This document shows, piece after piece, positions 1-9,270 of a DNA stretch of 64,000 nt. The DNA lies in NCBI GenBank assembly GCA_035934015.1, contig DASYYH010000023.1:62001-126000 (forward strand), read 5' to 3'. The notes beneath the pieces are model-generated. The model saw only the letters and a list, made by a program, of their open reading frames with translations. It was not told where the DNA came from and did no database searches. Position 1 is the stretch's first letter; every line of letters begins with the position of its first letter. The translations under genes were made by a program, and so were the position numbers. This DNA is from Candidatus Acidiferrales bacterium. GTDB taxonomy: Bacteria; Acidobacteriota; Terriglobia; Acidiferrales; UBA7541.

Positions 1-343
1 TTTCGCGGCCGGTGAGCTCGGGATGAAAGCCGGTGCCGACTTCGAGCAGGCTGCCGATGCGGCCGTGGAGCGTGGCGCGGCCGGCAGTGGGACGCGTGAT
101 GCGCGCGAGGAGTTTCAGGAGCGTGGATTTTCCAGCGCCGTTGCGGCCGATGAGGCCGACGACTTCGCCGTGCCGAACTTCGAAGGAAACGTCGCGGACG
201 GCCCAGATGTGGTCCTGCGGCGTGCGCTTGCCGTTAAGGCGAAATGCGTTGGTGAGCACGTCGCGCAGGGCGAGGTAACGCTGGCGCTCGCCGACGCGGT
301 AGCGTTTGCCGATCGATTCGACGCGGATGGCGGCGTTACTCAT
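1..343 (-). CDS. Polysaccharide ABC exporter ATP-binding subunit (Wzt/TagH-like), partial
   Basis: The ATP-hydrolysing half of a polysaccharide ABC exporter, cut by the left edge of the window. It starts with ATG at 343 and only the first 114 residues are visible. They contain a Walker A motif (GRNGAGKST) followed by a segment ending near TGFHPELTGRE, which is typical of KpsT/Wzt/TagH ATPases that energise export of undecaprenol-linked glycans. The Q-loop, signature and Walker B motifs lie outside the window. It starts 17 nt after the permease gene ends and is clearly co-transcribed with it. Confidence 0.9.
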   Translation of the reverse strand, partial: MSNAAIRVESIGKRYRVGERQRYLALRDVLTNAFRLNGKRTPQDHIWAVRDVSFEVRHGEVVGLIGRNGAGKSTLLKLLARITRPTAGRATLHGRIGSLLEVGTGFHPELTGRE

Positions 344-360
344 CGTTTGCGCGCGATGCC

Positions 361-1215
361 TCACACAACATCAGCGATAGTGCCTTCCATTTTCTGAAAA
401 TAGAAAAGCCCGGTTGCCAGGACAGCGAGCATGATGACGACCGAGATGATCAGCAAACGGCCCGGAGGGTCGCCGTGGCCGGTCAGCGACCAGCGAAAGC
501 CTTCGAGTACTCCCGCCATGGGATTCAATCCGTACAGCCAGCGCCATTTCGCCGGAACGATGGAGCTCGCATACGCGACGGGCGAGGCGAAAAGCCAAAG
601 CTGAATGAGAAACGGGACGACATAGCGCACGTCGCGATACATGGCGTTCATTGCTGAAAGCCAGAGGCCCGCGCCGACAGCCATTAGGACGACAAGAAAA
701 AGAAAAACGGGAAACCACAGCAACGGCAGGCCGGGACGAATGCGGTAGTAGGCGAGCAACGGAACTAGGAGCAAACAGCCGATGGCGAAATCGAGCAGGC
801 CGGAAAGCACGACGGAAAGCGGCAACGCCAGGCGCGGAAAGTAAACCTTCGTGATCATGGACTGGTTGAGGACCATGGCGTTCGTGGCGTTCGAGAGACT
901 GTTGGCGAAATACATCCAAGGGAGGAGCGCGGCGTAATAAAAAACGAGAATCGGAAGGCCTTCGGTGGGCATGTGGGCGAGTTTGCCGAAGAACAGCGCG
1001 AAGACGATCATGGCGAGCACGGGCTGCAAAATCGCCCAGGCTGCGCCGATGGCCGTCTGTTTGTAGCGGATTTTGATTTCGCGCCAGATGAAAAAGTAGA
1101 CCAATTCGCGGAACTGCCAGAGTTCACGGAAATCCACTTCCCACCAGCCGTGCGGCGGAGCGATGTGCAGAACAGGAGGTTCGGCGGCGATGACGTTGGT
1201 ATGCGCGGCGGTCAT
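361..1215 (-). CDS. Polysaccharide ABC exporter permease (Wzm/ABC-2 type)
   Basis: A 284-residue integral membrane protein with about six hydrophobic segments and the ABC-2 permease pattern: a cytoplasmic N-terminus with a WREIKIRYKQT segment around residue 45, and a YRDVRYVVPF loop near residue 195. This is the layout of Wzm, KpsM and TagG permeases, which move O-antigen, capsule or teichoic-type glycans across the inner membrane. Its partner ATPase follows 17 nt downstream. The start overlaps the stop of the upstream membrane-protein gene by 4 nt, indicating translational coupling. The exported glycan cannot be inferred. Confidence 0.9.
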   Translation of the reverse strand: MTAAHTNVIAAEPPVLHIAPPHGWWEVDFRELWQFRELVYFFIWREIKIRYKQTAIGAAWAILQPVLAMIVFALFFGKLAHMPTEGLPILVFYYAALLPWMYFANSLSNATNAMVLNQSMITKVYFPRLALPLSVVLSGLLDFAIGCLLLVPLLAYYRIRPGLPLLWFPVFLFLVVLMAVGAGLWLSAMNAMYRDVRYVVPFLIQLWLFASPVAYASSIVPAKWRWLYGLNPMAGVLEGFRWSLTGHGDPPGRLLIISVVIMLAVLATGLFYFQKMEGTIADVV

Positions 1216-2711
1216 GGCCTGTCTTTTTTCGGCGCGGGATTTGTGGACGGAGCTTCAGTGGGAGATTCGCCGAGCTGACGCAAATCTTTTTTCTCGATCT
1301 CCTGCATCAGAGCGTGGCGGTGCGTGAAGTAGCGCTCAAGCGAGCGCGAGAGATCTTCCGGTACGGCGTGAAATTGATTGGACGCCATCGCGCTCCAGGA
1401 GATTGGGCCACGGTCGGGGATCAAATGCATGCCCCATTGGAACAGAAGTCCGAGATTCCAGGCAATCAATAATGCCACGAGCGCAGCGGCGCTGGAAATA
1501 GCGGCGCGACCGTTGTTCAAAACCTTTTCCCACGCCGAAAGAAGTGCAGCGAGACCGAGGACAAAAATTGGCGTGAGCGAAACAAAAAAGCGATTGCCGA
1601 AGGAGGAAATGCCGTCCCAGTCGGGATAGGTGGCGATCAGAAAATAAAAAGCGAGCGAGGAGAGAAGCAGCGCCGCGCCAAGCTGGTGATCGCGCCGCAG
1701 CAAGAAAAATATGCCGATGGAGGCGAGCAGGAGGATCGGCGTCCAACTGAAAATGCCGTGATCGGAGGAGAACAAGACCTGCCCGAAAAGCGGATGGGCG
1801 AGGCTCCAAACGTGCACTTCGGTGTAACCCATGTCGAAAGGGCTGCCATAGATGATCCATCGCGTGATGAGTGTAGGGAGAAACGCAATGAGCAGCGCGA
1901 CGCTGAAAACGAAGCCTCGCGAGATAAGCGATGCCAGGTTCGCCAGGCGCTCGGGAGAATTTTTAGGCAGTATGCTTGCTGCAGTTCCCGCCATTTCCGC
2001 GACTACGACGAGAAGAAACATCGCATTCGGATAATACATATCGAGCATGAGGCCGGCGATGAGGCCGAGTAAAATCCACTGGCGCAGAGAGCGAGTTCCG
2101 CGCGTGCGATCCCAATACCAGAGAAACAAAGCGACCACGAAGGCGGAATGCGCATGCGACCACGACGGATTGAAGTACATGTAGACAATCAGTGAGCTGG
2201 CGAACCAGATGCCGAGCGTCGCGAGAAACGCGCAACGTTCGGAGAAATATTTGCGCGCGAGGCGAAACGAAATGAAAAGCGCCAGAAATCCAGCCAAAGC
2301 GGTGACAATCGCCATCGTGCCGACATACGGCCAGGAAAAACCGTCGGCGGGGATGCCAGCGCCGAGACGATGGGCGATTGACACCGCAAAATGAGTGACG
2401 GCAAGGAACGGTATCCAGATGAGCGCCGGACCAATTGAGAAATGATTATCGACGTAACCAGTGCGCGTGAGTTGGTCGGCGCGCAATTTGCCCGTGGCAT
2501 CGACGCGGCCGGAGGAAAAGCTGGGGTTGGCGTGAAGCCAATCCTGTTCGAATTGTAGGTTGTGATTAACGACAAGCGCACGCGCGTAGGCGTAGTAACC
2601 AACGCCATCGCCGCGCACCCAGGGATTCACGAGCGGAAGAGAGAACGCGAAAATCAAGATCAGAATCTTTTCGTAGCGGCTTAACTTCGATGGAGAAAAC
2701 AGGGATGTCAT
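1212..2711 (-). CDS. Polytopic membrane protein, glycosyltransferase-39/PMT-like
   Basis: A 499-residue protein with roughly ten or more membrane segments. An early RGDGVGYYAYARAL stretch (about residues 34-47) follows the first membrane helix. This resembles the first periplasmic loop of GT-C fold enzymes of the ArnT/PMT type, which transfer a sugar from a polyprenyl-phosphate donor. I see the topology and the acidic residue in that loop, but no decisive family motif, so the glycosyltransferase role is inferred. Both ends overlap neighbours by 4 nt (methyltransferase upstream, ABC permease downstream), placing it firmly in the polysaccharide operon. Confidence 0.6.
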   Translation of the reverse strand: MTSLFSPSKLSRYEKILILIFAFSLPLVNPWVRGDGVGYYAYARALVVNHNLQFEQDWLHANPSFSSGRVDATGKLRADQLTRTGYVDNHFSIGPALIWIPFLAVTHFAVSIAHRLGAGIPADGFSWPYVGTMAIVTALAGFLALFISFRLARKYFSERCAFLATLGIWFASSLIVYMYFNPSWSHAHSAFVVALFLWYWDRTRGTRSLRQWILLGLIAGLMLDMYYPNAMFLLVVVAEMAGTAASILPKNSPERLANLASLISRGFVFSVALLIAFLPTLITRWIIYGSPFDMGYTEVHVWSLAHPLFGQVLFSSDHGIFSWTPILLLASIGIFFLLRRDHQLGAALLLSSLAFYFLIATYPDWDGISSFGNRFFVSLTPIFVLGLAALLSAWEKVLNNGRAAISSAAALVALLIAWNLGLLFQWGMHLIPDRGPISWSAMASNQFHAVPEDLSRSLERYFTHRHALMQEIEKKDLRQLGESPTEAPSTNPAPKKDRP

Positions 2712-3442
2712 TTCCGCGCGACCGCCACCAGACTTTGACCGAGAGGCGGCTCCAGAATCCGTTCGAGCGGGAAGCTCCAGGGAATGACCCAGCGGTCGTA
2801 CCAGCGTACCTGCGCGGGATTCAGCGTCCGCTGGCGGAAAATCTTTCCCGCGAAAAACCAGGAGGCGACGCCCAGCGCGTTGGCGTATCGAAGCCGCACC
2901 AGCTCGAAGCCAGCGTCTTCGATTTTCGCGCGCAACGCCTGTCTACTGTAACGACGAAAGTGGTCGAACGCCTTGTCGAGCGAGCCAAAGTTCCATTCGA
3001 GCGCGGGAACAAAGAGAAGGAGATGGCCGCCGGGCGAGAGCGATTGATGAATTTCCGAAAGCAGGCCGGCGTCGTCACCAATGTGCTCGAGGACATTGAC
3101 CATGACGATGGAGTCGGGTGCTTTCTCGAGATGCGACGGATTGAAAGAGCCCAGGTGCAACTGCACGCGCGCATCGGCGAGAAACTGGCGCTCGAGCGCA
3201 GGGAAAAGATTGGCCGCTGCTTCAAAGAGGATCATTTCGCGAACGGCCGGCGCGCCGAGCAGCAATCGAGAAAACGTTCCCGTACCGGCGCCGATTTCGA
3301 CCACGCGTGTGCCAAGATGCGGCTGGAAAAACTGGAAAATCCAGCGGCAATAATTGCGCGCCTCGGCCATGGCGTCGAGTTCCGTTCCAGTGTAAACGAA
3401 GGAAGTGCTTACCGGCGTCGGCGGCGCTTGTGCTTCGGGCAT
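2708..3442 (-). CDS. Class I SAM-dependent methyltransferase
   Basis: A 244-residue soluble protein with a Rossmann methyltransferase core. Motif I is VVEIGAGTGTFSRLL near residue 47, an acidic residue follows strand 2 (LFEAA), and the motif II-like SIVMVNVLEHIGDD lies near residue 112. It probably methylates a sugar or lipid-linked glycan intermediate, because it sits inside the polysaccharide operon and overlaps the next gene by 4 nt. The substrate cannot be read from sequence. It lies 87 nt downstream of the epimerase gene, a gap in which I see no further gene. Confidence 0.8.
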   Translation of the reverse strand: MPEAQAPPTPVSTSFVYTGTELDAMAEARNYCRWIFQFFQPHLGTRVVEIGAGTGTFSRLLLGAPAVREMILFEAAANLFPALERQFLADARVQLHLGSFNPSHLEKAPDSIVMVNVLEHIGDDAGLLSEIHQSLSPGGHLLLFVPALEWNFGSLDKAFDHFRRYSRQALRAKIEDAGFELVRLRYANALGVASWFFAGKIFRQRTLNPAQVRWYDRWVIPWSFPLERILEPPLGQSLVAVARK

Positions 3443-3529
3443 GGGTTATTCAACAGCAACCAAGGGAGCAGGACGTTTCGCGACAGATGAATTTCGCGGG
3501 TTCACAATCCAGTTCATAGCGCGAAGGCG

Positions 3530-4573
3530 TCAGCGTGCCTCTTGCGCACGAGCTTGCACTGTGGCCACCGGTTCTTCCAGCGAATCGCCATTTGATGCCG
3601 CCGATTTTTCTTTCTCGCGGAAGTGAGCGATAACGCGGTCGACAATCGTGTTGAGCGGCGTGCGAGGACGGAAGCCAGTGATGCGTTCCAGTTTTTCGAG
3701 AGATGGGACGCGCCGCAGCATGTCTTCGAAACCGGGCTCATAGGCTTCGTCGTAGGGCGTATGCGTGATGGCCGAGGAGCTGTGCGTGCGCTGCTTTACG
3801 ACGCGCGCGAGGCCTTCAATGGTCACTTCCTCGTCCGTACCGACATTGATCACTTCGCCGACGGCCTTGCCGCTGTCGACCAGCCGAACGATGGACTGCA
3901 CGGAGTCCTGCACGTCGCAGAAGCAGCGCGATTGCTGGCCGGTGCCAAAAATCGTGATGGGCGCATTTTCGAGCGCCTGCGAAACGAAGTTGGGAAGCAC
4001 CATGCCGTAGCGGCCGGTCTGGCGCGGGCCGACGGTGTTGAAAAAACGAACGACGACGATGGGAAGCTGTTTTTCTTTCCAGTACGAAAGGGCCAGAAAT
4101 TCGTCGAGAGCCTTGGAAGCCGCATAGCTCCAGCGGCCTTTGGTGGTGGGGCCGAGAACCAGATCGGAATCCTCGCGGAATGGAACTTCCTTGCTCTTGC
4201 CATAGACTTCCGAAGTCGAGGCGACAAGAACGAGCTTCTTTTTCTTGTTGGCGGCATCGAGAACCAGTTGCGTGCCATTGACGTTGGTTTCGATGGTGCG
4301 CACGGGGCTTTCGACAATCAGGCGCACGCCGACGGCCGCAGCCAGGTGGAACACGACGTCGGATTCATCCACCATTTCGGCGAGAAGATGGCGATTCTGC
4401 AGCGAATCGAAGGCATAGTGAAATTTTTCCGAGGCTTTCAGGTGGCGAATGTTTTCCACGCTGCCGGTGGAAAGATCGTCGAGGATAAACACGTCATCTC
4501 CCCGAGCGATCAGCGCCTCCGCAAGGTGTGAGCCTATAAATCCTGCGCCGCCTGTGATCAGTGCGCGCATCAA
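3530..4573 (-). CDS. NAD-dependent nucleotide-sugar epimerase/dehydratase (extended SDR)
   Basis: A 347-residue extended short-chain dehydrogenase/reductase. It has the N-terminal NAD-binding GGAGFIGSH motif at residues 8-16, a catalytic STSEVYG serine/threonine segment, the YAASK catalytic Tyr-Lys pair, and the family RFFNTVGPRQTGRYGMVLP motif. Relatives interconvert or decarboxylate UDP-activated sugars such as UDP-glucose or UDP-glucuronate, so this enzyme probably supplies an activated sugar for the surrounding exopolysaccharide locus. It is encoded 15 nt downstream of the BY-kinase gene. The exact reaction (4-epimerase versus decarboxylase) is not decidable here. Confidence 0.88.
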   Translation of the reverse strand: MMRALITGGAGFIGSHLAEALIARGDDVFILDDLSTGSVENIRHLKASEKFHYAFDSLQNRHLLAEMVDESDVVFHLAAAVGVRLIVESPVRTIETNVNGTQLVLDAANKKKKLVLVASTSEVYGKSKEVPFREDSDLVLGPTTKGRWSYAASKALDEFLALSYWKEKQLPIVVVRFFNTVGPRQTGRYGMVLPNFVSQALENAPITIFGTGQQSRCFCDVQDSVQSIVRLVDSGKAVGEVINVGTDEEVTIEGLARVVKQRTHSSSAITHTPYDEAYEPGFEDMLRRVPSLEKLERITGFRPRTPLNTIVDRVIAHFREKEKSAASNGDSLEEPVATVQARAQEAR

Positions 4574-4588
4574 GACCTCCGTTCCGGG

Positions 4589-6871
4589 TCAGGAAATTGT
4601 GCCGGCTGGGGGAGAAACTTTTGCGTCATCCGGTTCGTCCCCGTGGCCATACGCGTCAGGATAATATCTGTAGGAGTAGTAATAATCCGGCTCTCCTGAA
4701 TCCACTCTGTTCAAAATGACACCTAGGATGCGTCCCTTCACCGAGGAGAGAAGCTCCCGCGTGCGCGTCAGCGCCTCCTTCGGTGTGGAACGGCTGCGGA
4801 CCACAAGCAGCACGCCATCGGCCAAGGCGGATGTAATCACCGCATCCGTCGCGGCCAAAATCGGCGGCGAATCAATCACAATAAACTTATAAATATGGCG
4901 AAGATCTTCGATGGCGTCGCCCATGCGGTGCGATGAAAGGAGATCCGCCGGGTTGGGCGGGACGGGACCTGTGGGAATGGCATCGAGATTCGCTACCGTC
5001 GGATGGGGAACAATGATGTCACGCAGCGGAGAGACACCGGCCAAGTATGAGCTTAACCCGATCACGTTTCCGCGCCCATTGAGCAAATCCAGTGCGGAGT
5101 GAACTCCCGGCTTGCGGAGGTCGCAATCCGCCAGCAGAGTGCGATCGCCCAGTTGCGCAAGAGTGACGGCGAGATTCGCGGCTGCGGTCGTCTTGCCTTC
5201 CTGCGGCAATGCGCTGGTTACCAAGATGACCTGAGGAGGATGCTCGGCCTGGGAAAGCAGGAGGGATGTTCGCAATCCGCGGAAGGCCTCCGAAACCATG
5301 GATTTCGGTTGCTGCATGGAAATGAATTCCACACGCGAATCCGAGACATTGCTCAAGGCCCCAGCGGAACGCGAAATGCCAGCCAAAGCGCGGCGCGCGC
5401 TTCCGTTGGTCAGCGCAGGTACCACGGCAAGCGAAGGAAGTCCCGTGAGGATTTGAACATCGTCCGGAGACTTGACGGTATTGTCGAGATATTCGCGGAG
5501 GAATGCCAGCCCGCAGCCGCCGACGAGTCCTACGAGGAGAGACAGAAGAATATTGCGCGCCTTTTGCGGCTGCGCAGGCGTGGAGGGCACAAGCGCCGGA
5601 TCCACGACGCGGATATTGCTCGAACGGAGCCCGGCGGAGATACCTGCTTCCTTCAGCTTCTGAAGCAAGCCATCGTAAAGCTCCTTATTCGTGTCGGCGT
5701 CGCGCTTCAGCAGATTGTATTGCACGAGCTTCTGCGCCATGTTGTCAGCGAGAGCTTCCTGGTGGTTCAAGTCGCGTTCAAGCAAAACTTCGCGCGCCTG
5801 CGTCTCGGCATATTCGTCGTCGATCTGATGAATGATGGCCTGCTTGGCCGTTGCCAATTGCTTGTTCAAGTTGTCTTCTTGGGCTTTGAGAATCTGGACT
5901 TTAGGATAATTCGGGCCAAATTGACTCAGGGCTTGCGCGTACTGGACATCGACCACAGATTTCTGTTTCACGAGATCCTGCACGACCGGGCTCGTCAGAA
6001 CAGCGGGCAATGAATCCGCGTTGGGTGAATGCGCTAATTCATAGCTCGCCTCTTTTAGAGCGAGTTCCGTTTGCGCCTCTGTCAGCGCGTGGCTTAGATC
6101 TGCGAGCTTTTGAGTGGTGGTGTTTTGATTGGCGTCGACCATCCAGATCTGGTTGTCGCGCTCGTAATTGACTTCTGCATTTTCGGAACTTTCCATTTTC
6201 TGGCGCAAATCTTCGAGCTCGGAAGAAAGGAAGTCGGAAGCCTGCATCGTCGAATCGTAGCGGCTCTTGAAATTTTCTTCCTTGTAGGTCTGGAGATGCG
6301 TGTTCACGACCAGGGCCGCGAGCTGTGGATCCTCGGCGGCAAACTGCACTTCAATCAAGCGGCTATTGGGGACGCGCTTCACCGAAAGACGGCTCAGAAA
6401 TTGCCCGAGGATAGCAGGCACTTGCTGATTGGGACCGATATTCGCCAATTCGGCCGGATTCCCGCCGAATTCCGGATAGCGCGCCAAATCCATCGCACGA
6501 ATGGTCTTCATCGCCAGCGTTTCGCTCTGAAGAATTTTCGTCTGCGTTTCGATGTAGGTATCGAGATCGATATACATGTCGTAGGAATCGGCGTTCTGGA
6601 AGGGCAGCGGATTTTCGACTTCGCGATCCACTTCCACACGCGCCGAAGCCAAGTACACAGGCTTCATTTTGAAGGAAGCGATCGTGACGATAGTGACCAC
6701 GGTCAGGAGAAACGTCAGAATCATCCACTGGTGCTTGCGAAGGATCAGGAAATAATCGAGCAGATTCGGGTCGCGCGGTCCCTGTTCCCAGGAAACTGGC
6801 CCAGCCGGAGAAACCACGGCGAGGGAATCTCTTCGCCGCTCCATCGGTGTCAGTTTCGACGCTTCTTCCAC
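4589..6871 (-). CDS. Wzz/BY-kinase: polysaccharide co-polymerase with tyrosine autokinase domain
   Basis: A 760-residue fusion of a Wzz chain-length domain (first membrane helix around residues 50-70, long periplasmic coiled coil, second helix around 440-460) with a cytoplasmic bacterial tyrosine kinase. The kinase has Walker A (SALPQEGKTT), Walker A' (LLADCDLRKPG) and a VIDSPP segment. The C-terminus has a tyrosine cluster (DYYYSYRYYPDAYGHG), the autophosphorylation tail known for Wzc. Such proteins cycle phosphorylation and oligomerisation to drive and measure exopolysaccharide assembly. It is flanked by the Wza-like export gene and the epimerase gene in the same operon. Confidence 0.93.
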   Translation of the reverse strand: MEEASKLTPMERRRDSLAVVSPAGPVSWEQGPRDPNLLDYFLILRKHQWMILTFLLTVVTIVTIASFKMKPVYLASARVEVDREVENPLPFQNADSYDMYIDLDTYIETQTKILQSETLAMKTIRAMDLARYPEFGGNPAELANIGPNQQVPAILGQFLSRLSVKRVPNSRLIEVQFAAEDPQLAALVVNTHLQTYKEENFKSRYDSTMQASDFLSSELEDLRQKMESSENAEVNYERDNQIWMVDANQNTTTQKLADLSHALTEAQTELALKEASYELAHSPNADSLPAVLTSPVVQDLVKQKSVVDVQYAQALSQFGPNYPKVQILKAQEDNLNKQLATAKQAIIHQIDDEYAETQAREVLLERDLNHQEALADNMAQKLVQYNLLKRDADTNKELYDGLLQKLKEAGISAGLRSSNIRVVDPALVPSTPAQPQKARNILLSLLVGLVGGCGLAFLREYLDNTVKSPDDVQILTGLPSLAVVPALTNGSARRALAGISRSAGALSNVSDSRVEFISMQQPKSMVSEAFRGLRTSLLLSQAEHPPQVILVTSALPQEGKTTAAANLAVTLAQLGDRTLLADCDLRKPGVHSALDLLNGRGNVIGLSSYLAGVSPLRDIIVPHPTVANLDAIPTGPVPPNPADLLSSHRMGDAIEDLRHIYKFIVIDSPPILAATDAVITSALADGVLLVVRSRSTPKEALTRTRELLSSVKGRILGVILNRVDSGEPDYYYSYRYYPDAYGHGDEPDDAKVSPPAGTIS

Positions 6872-6900
6872 GCGCTCGAAAATCCTTTCGCTTCGCTCTG

Positions 6901-7956
6901 CTATTGCGAACCGCGCAAAATAATCAGTCCCGATGTGATTCCCACGGCTGCATCGCCAGCTTTGTACAACGCCCGTTTCGCGGTGCTATCGGGAACGTAC
7001 AGCACGTCATTGGCATGCAGAAGAATATCCGGAGCCTTGCGGTTCATAATCATTTTCAACTTCACGTTAATCTGATTTGTTTTGCCCGTTGCGGGATCTT
7101 TGCGAAGGATAACCGCAGAATTTGTTTTCGCAGTACCCAGCAAGCCGTGAGCCAGGGCAATGACCTTCATCGTGTTGATGGCCTCGCCCGCATAACTCAG
7201 TGTGTAGCCGCCGGGAGTGACCACCGCGCCTGCGACATACACGATGCCGGCGCGCGGCACGGTGATGACGTCGCCCCCATAGACTGGAATGTTGAATGAC
7301 GGATCGCCGTTTTGCAGGAGATCGGAAACGCGGATGGTGATCGTTTGCGATCCTTCCGCGGGATCAGAAGGCGGATCCGGTTCTCCGCACGCCGTTGCCG
7401 GAGGTTTAGGCCGCGTGATGATGATCGAGTTTCCGGCATCGTCGGAAATGCCATCGGCATTGGCCAGAACTTCGAGAAGCGTCGTGGGGCGGTACTCATG
7501 AAAGACCATTGGATGGCGCACCGCACCGACCACCGAAATCGGCTCGCTATTCTGCTCCTTCACCATTATTGAAACCTGCGGATGCATGACCAGGCCATTC
7601 ACCTGAAGAAGCTTTTCAAGCCTGCTTTCCAACTGGAATGGCGTACAACCCGCGACCGAAATCCGGTCCGGGATCAAGGGCATGGAAATGAGGCCGGTCT
7701 CGCCGACGCGGACGTCGCGGGTGAGGTCGGGAACATCAAATACGTCAATATGCAAGACATCTCCGGCTCCAATGGGAATCTCTCCCGTCGAGGAACCCGA
7801 AGCCTGCGCCAGTTGTACGATCCGCGCGTTAGTCTGCTGCGGGGTTTGAGGATTTGCCTGAGCAAAGGCTAATTGGACACTCAGAAATACGGAGACAATC
7901 AACCAAAACGACCGCGGACTGGCGCAGTCCAGAGCTTTCCGGACTGTTGCTAGCAT
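6901..7956 (-). CDS. Polysaccharide export outer-membrane protein (Wza-like, SLBB)
   Basis: The mature protein starts with the polysaccharide-export domain (IGAGDVLHIDVFDVPDLTRDV), followed by SLBB-type repeats (one around VVGAVRHPM, another around VYVAGAVVTPGGY). Wza-family proteins form the outer-membrane channel for exopolysaccharide. I chose ATG 7956 because it gives a clear signal peptide ending near LAFAQANPQ. The frame stays open to a TTG at 8007, which would add 17 unhelpful residues. No lipobox cysteine is obvious, unlike canonical Wza. Its BY-kinase partner follows 29 nt downstream. Confidence 0.88.
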   Translation of the reverse strand: MLATVRKALDCASPRSFWLIVSVFLSVQLAFAQANPQTPQQTNARIVQLAQASGSSTGEIPIGAGDVLHIDVFDVPDLTRDVRVGETGLISMPLIPDRISVAGCTPFQLESRLEKLLQVNGLVMHPQVSIMVKEQNSEPISVVGAVRHPMVFHEYRPTTLLEVLANADGISDDAGNSIIITRPKPPATACGEPDPPSDPAEGSQTITIRVSDLLQNGDPSFNIPVYGGDVITVPRAGIVYVAGAVVTPGGYTLSYAGEAINTMKVIALAHGLLGTAKTNSAVILRKDPATGKTNQINVKLKMIMNRKAPDILLHANDVLYVPDSTAKRALYKAGDAAVGITSGLIILRGSQ

Positions 7957-8031
7957 TGAACGGTATGACCCCGCAAAAACTATGGACTGCTCATACCGGA
8001 AAGTCAATGAAGTATGTGATTTAGATACCGG

Positions 8032-9270
8032 CTAGGACTGCGGAGCTGGCTTCCTCCGGGGTAGGGCCGGGGATACGGCGATGGCGGTCAGCAGCAGGAA
8101 CACGAAGCCATTGGCCGGAATATGAAGATTAAAATCAATAATACTGTGAATTATCATACCCGCACAACCCGTGCACGCTGCCGCATGAATGGCCAGAGAA
8201 AACGAACTCTTGTCGGTCAAAAAACTCTTTCTTGCTTCTTGAAAAAAGATCAGGAAGAAGGCCAGGCCGCACAGGCCGCCGGCGACGCCGGTTTCGGCAA
8301 GCAGTTCGGCATAGTCGTCATGCGCGTGGTCTACGATTCGGCCGTCGTAATAGGTCTCGTACCGGGGATAGACGTCTACTAACGTTCCCAAACCAGTTCC
8401 CAAGATGGGATGGTCCAGGAAAATGCGCCATGTGCCTCGAAGCATCGTGATTCGCCGGTCAGCGGAGAGATCCGAAAGACTGGGAGAGGAGAAGCGATCG
8501 AGGACTTTGCTGACCCCGATCCAGCCGAGCAGAACAATGGCGGCCAGCAGAATCGAAGCCAGGATCGGCGCTTGAAGCTTTTGCACATTGCGCAGCCGCA
8601 TCAGAAGAATCAGTAGAACCACTTCAAAGGCGAAACTCGTGATGCCTCCGCGCGAACCCGTCAGGACAAGAGCGGCGATGGGCACCACGGTGAGAATTCC
8701 GGCGAACGGCAACTGCTCGCGGCGCACCCCCTGAAACAACATAACCGACAGGCCAAAGGGGGCCAGCATCTCCATCAAGCCCGCAAAATCATTGCGGTTG
8801 ACGTATGGACCGAAGGGGCTCCCGCCGCCGGTTAATGGGCGAACCCAATAGAGGACGTCGTGCGAAGTAAAATTCTGCACGATCCCAAAGACCGAAATTG
8901 CGAATGCAAAACCCATCAGAAACCAGGTCAAAGCGCGCAAATCGCGCCGGCCGCGAAACGCCTGGCAGGAGAGGAAAAACAAAACAAAGCAGGCGGCTAT
9001 CTTCAGCAGCGCGACGCGCGTTAGGAACGAGTAAGCCGTCAGGCCGAATGACAGTTGAACAACAACAAGGCCAAGAAACGCTATAAGAGGCCAGAAGATT
9101 ATGTTCCAGTGGATTTCCAGGTCGCGATGGCGAAAGATCAGGACAGCCCACCAGAGCGACAGAAACGCGGCGCCCACTTCCAGCAGAGTCTCGGACCAGA
9201 CTTCCACGGCGCCGAACGCCAGGACGCCGAACGCGAGAAGGACGATGATCCCGAGGCGCAATGTCTTCAT
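8032..9270 (-). CDS. O-antigen ligase / Wzy-like membrane protein
   Basis: A 412-residue polytopic protein with about eleven hydrophobic segments and a large periplasmic loop. The loop carries the Wzy_C signature GTGLGTLVDVYPRYE followed by HAHDDYAELLAETGVAGG near residue 315. This His-Asp-Tyr pattern is shared by WaaL ligases and Wzy polymerases, which join or polymerise lipid-linked glycans on the periplasmic face. Its start overlaps the stop of the TPR gene by 4 nt, and the Wza-like gene follows closely, so it belongs to the same assembly system. Ligase and polymerase cannot be separated from sequence alone. Confidence 0.85.
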   Translation of the reverse strand: MKTLRLGIIVLLAFGVLAFGAVEVWSETLLEVGAAFLSLWWAVLIFRHRDLEIHWNIIFWPLIAFLGLVVVQLSFGLTAYSFLTRVALLKIAACFVLFFLSCQAFRGRRDLRALTWFLMGFAFAISVFGIVQNFTSHDVLYWVRPLTGGGSPFGPYVNRNDFAGLMEMLAPFGLSVMLFQGVRREQLPFAGILTVVPIAALVLTGSRGGITSFAFEVVLLILLMRLRNVQKLQAPILASILLAAIVLLGWIGVSKVLDRFSSPSLSDLSADRRITMLRGTWRIFLDHPILGTGLGTLVDVYPRYETYYDGRIVDHAHDDYAELLAETGVAGGLCGLAFFLIFFQEARKSFLTDKSSFSLAIHAAACTGCAGMIIHSIIDFNLHIPANGFVFLLLTAIAVSPALPRRKPAPQS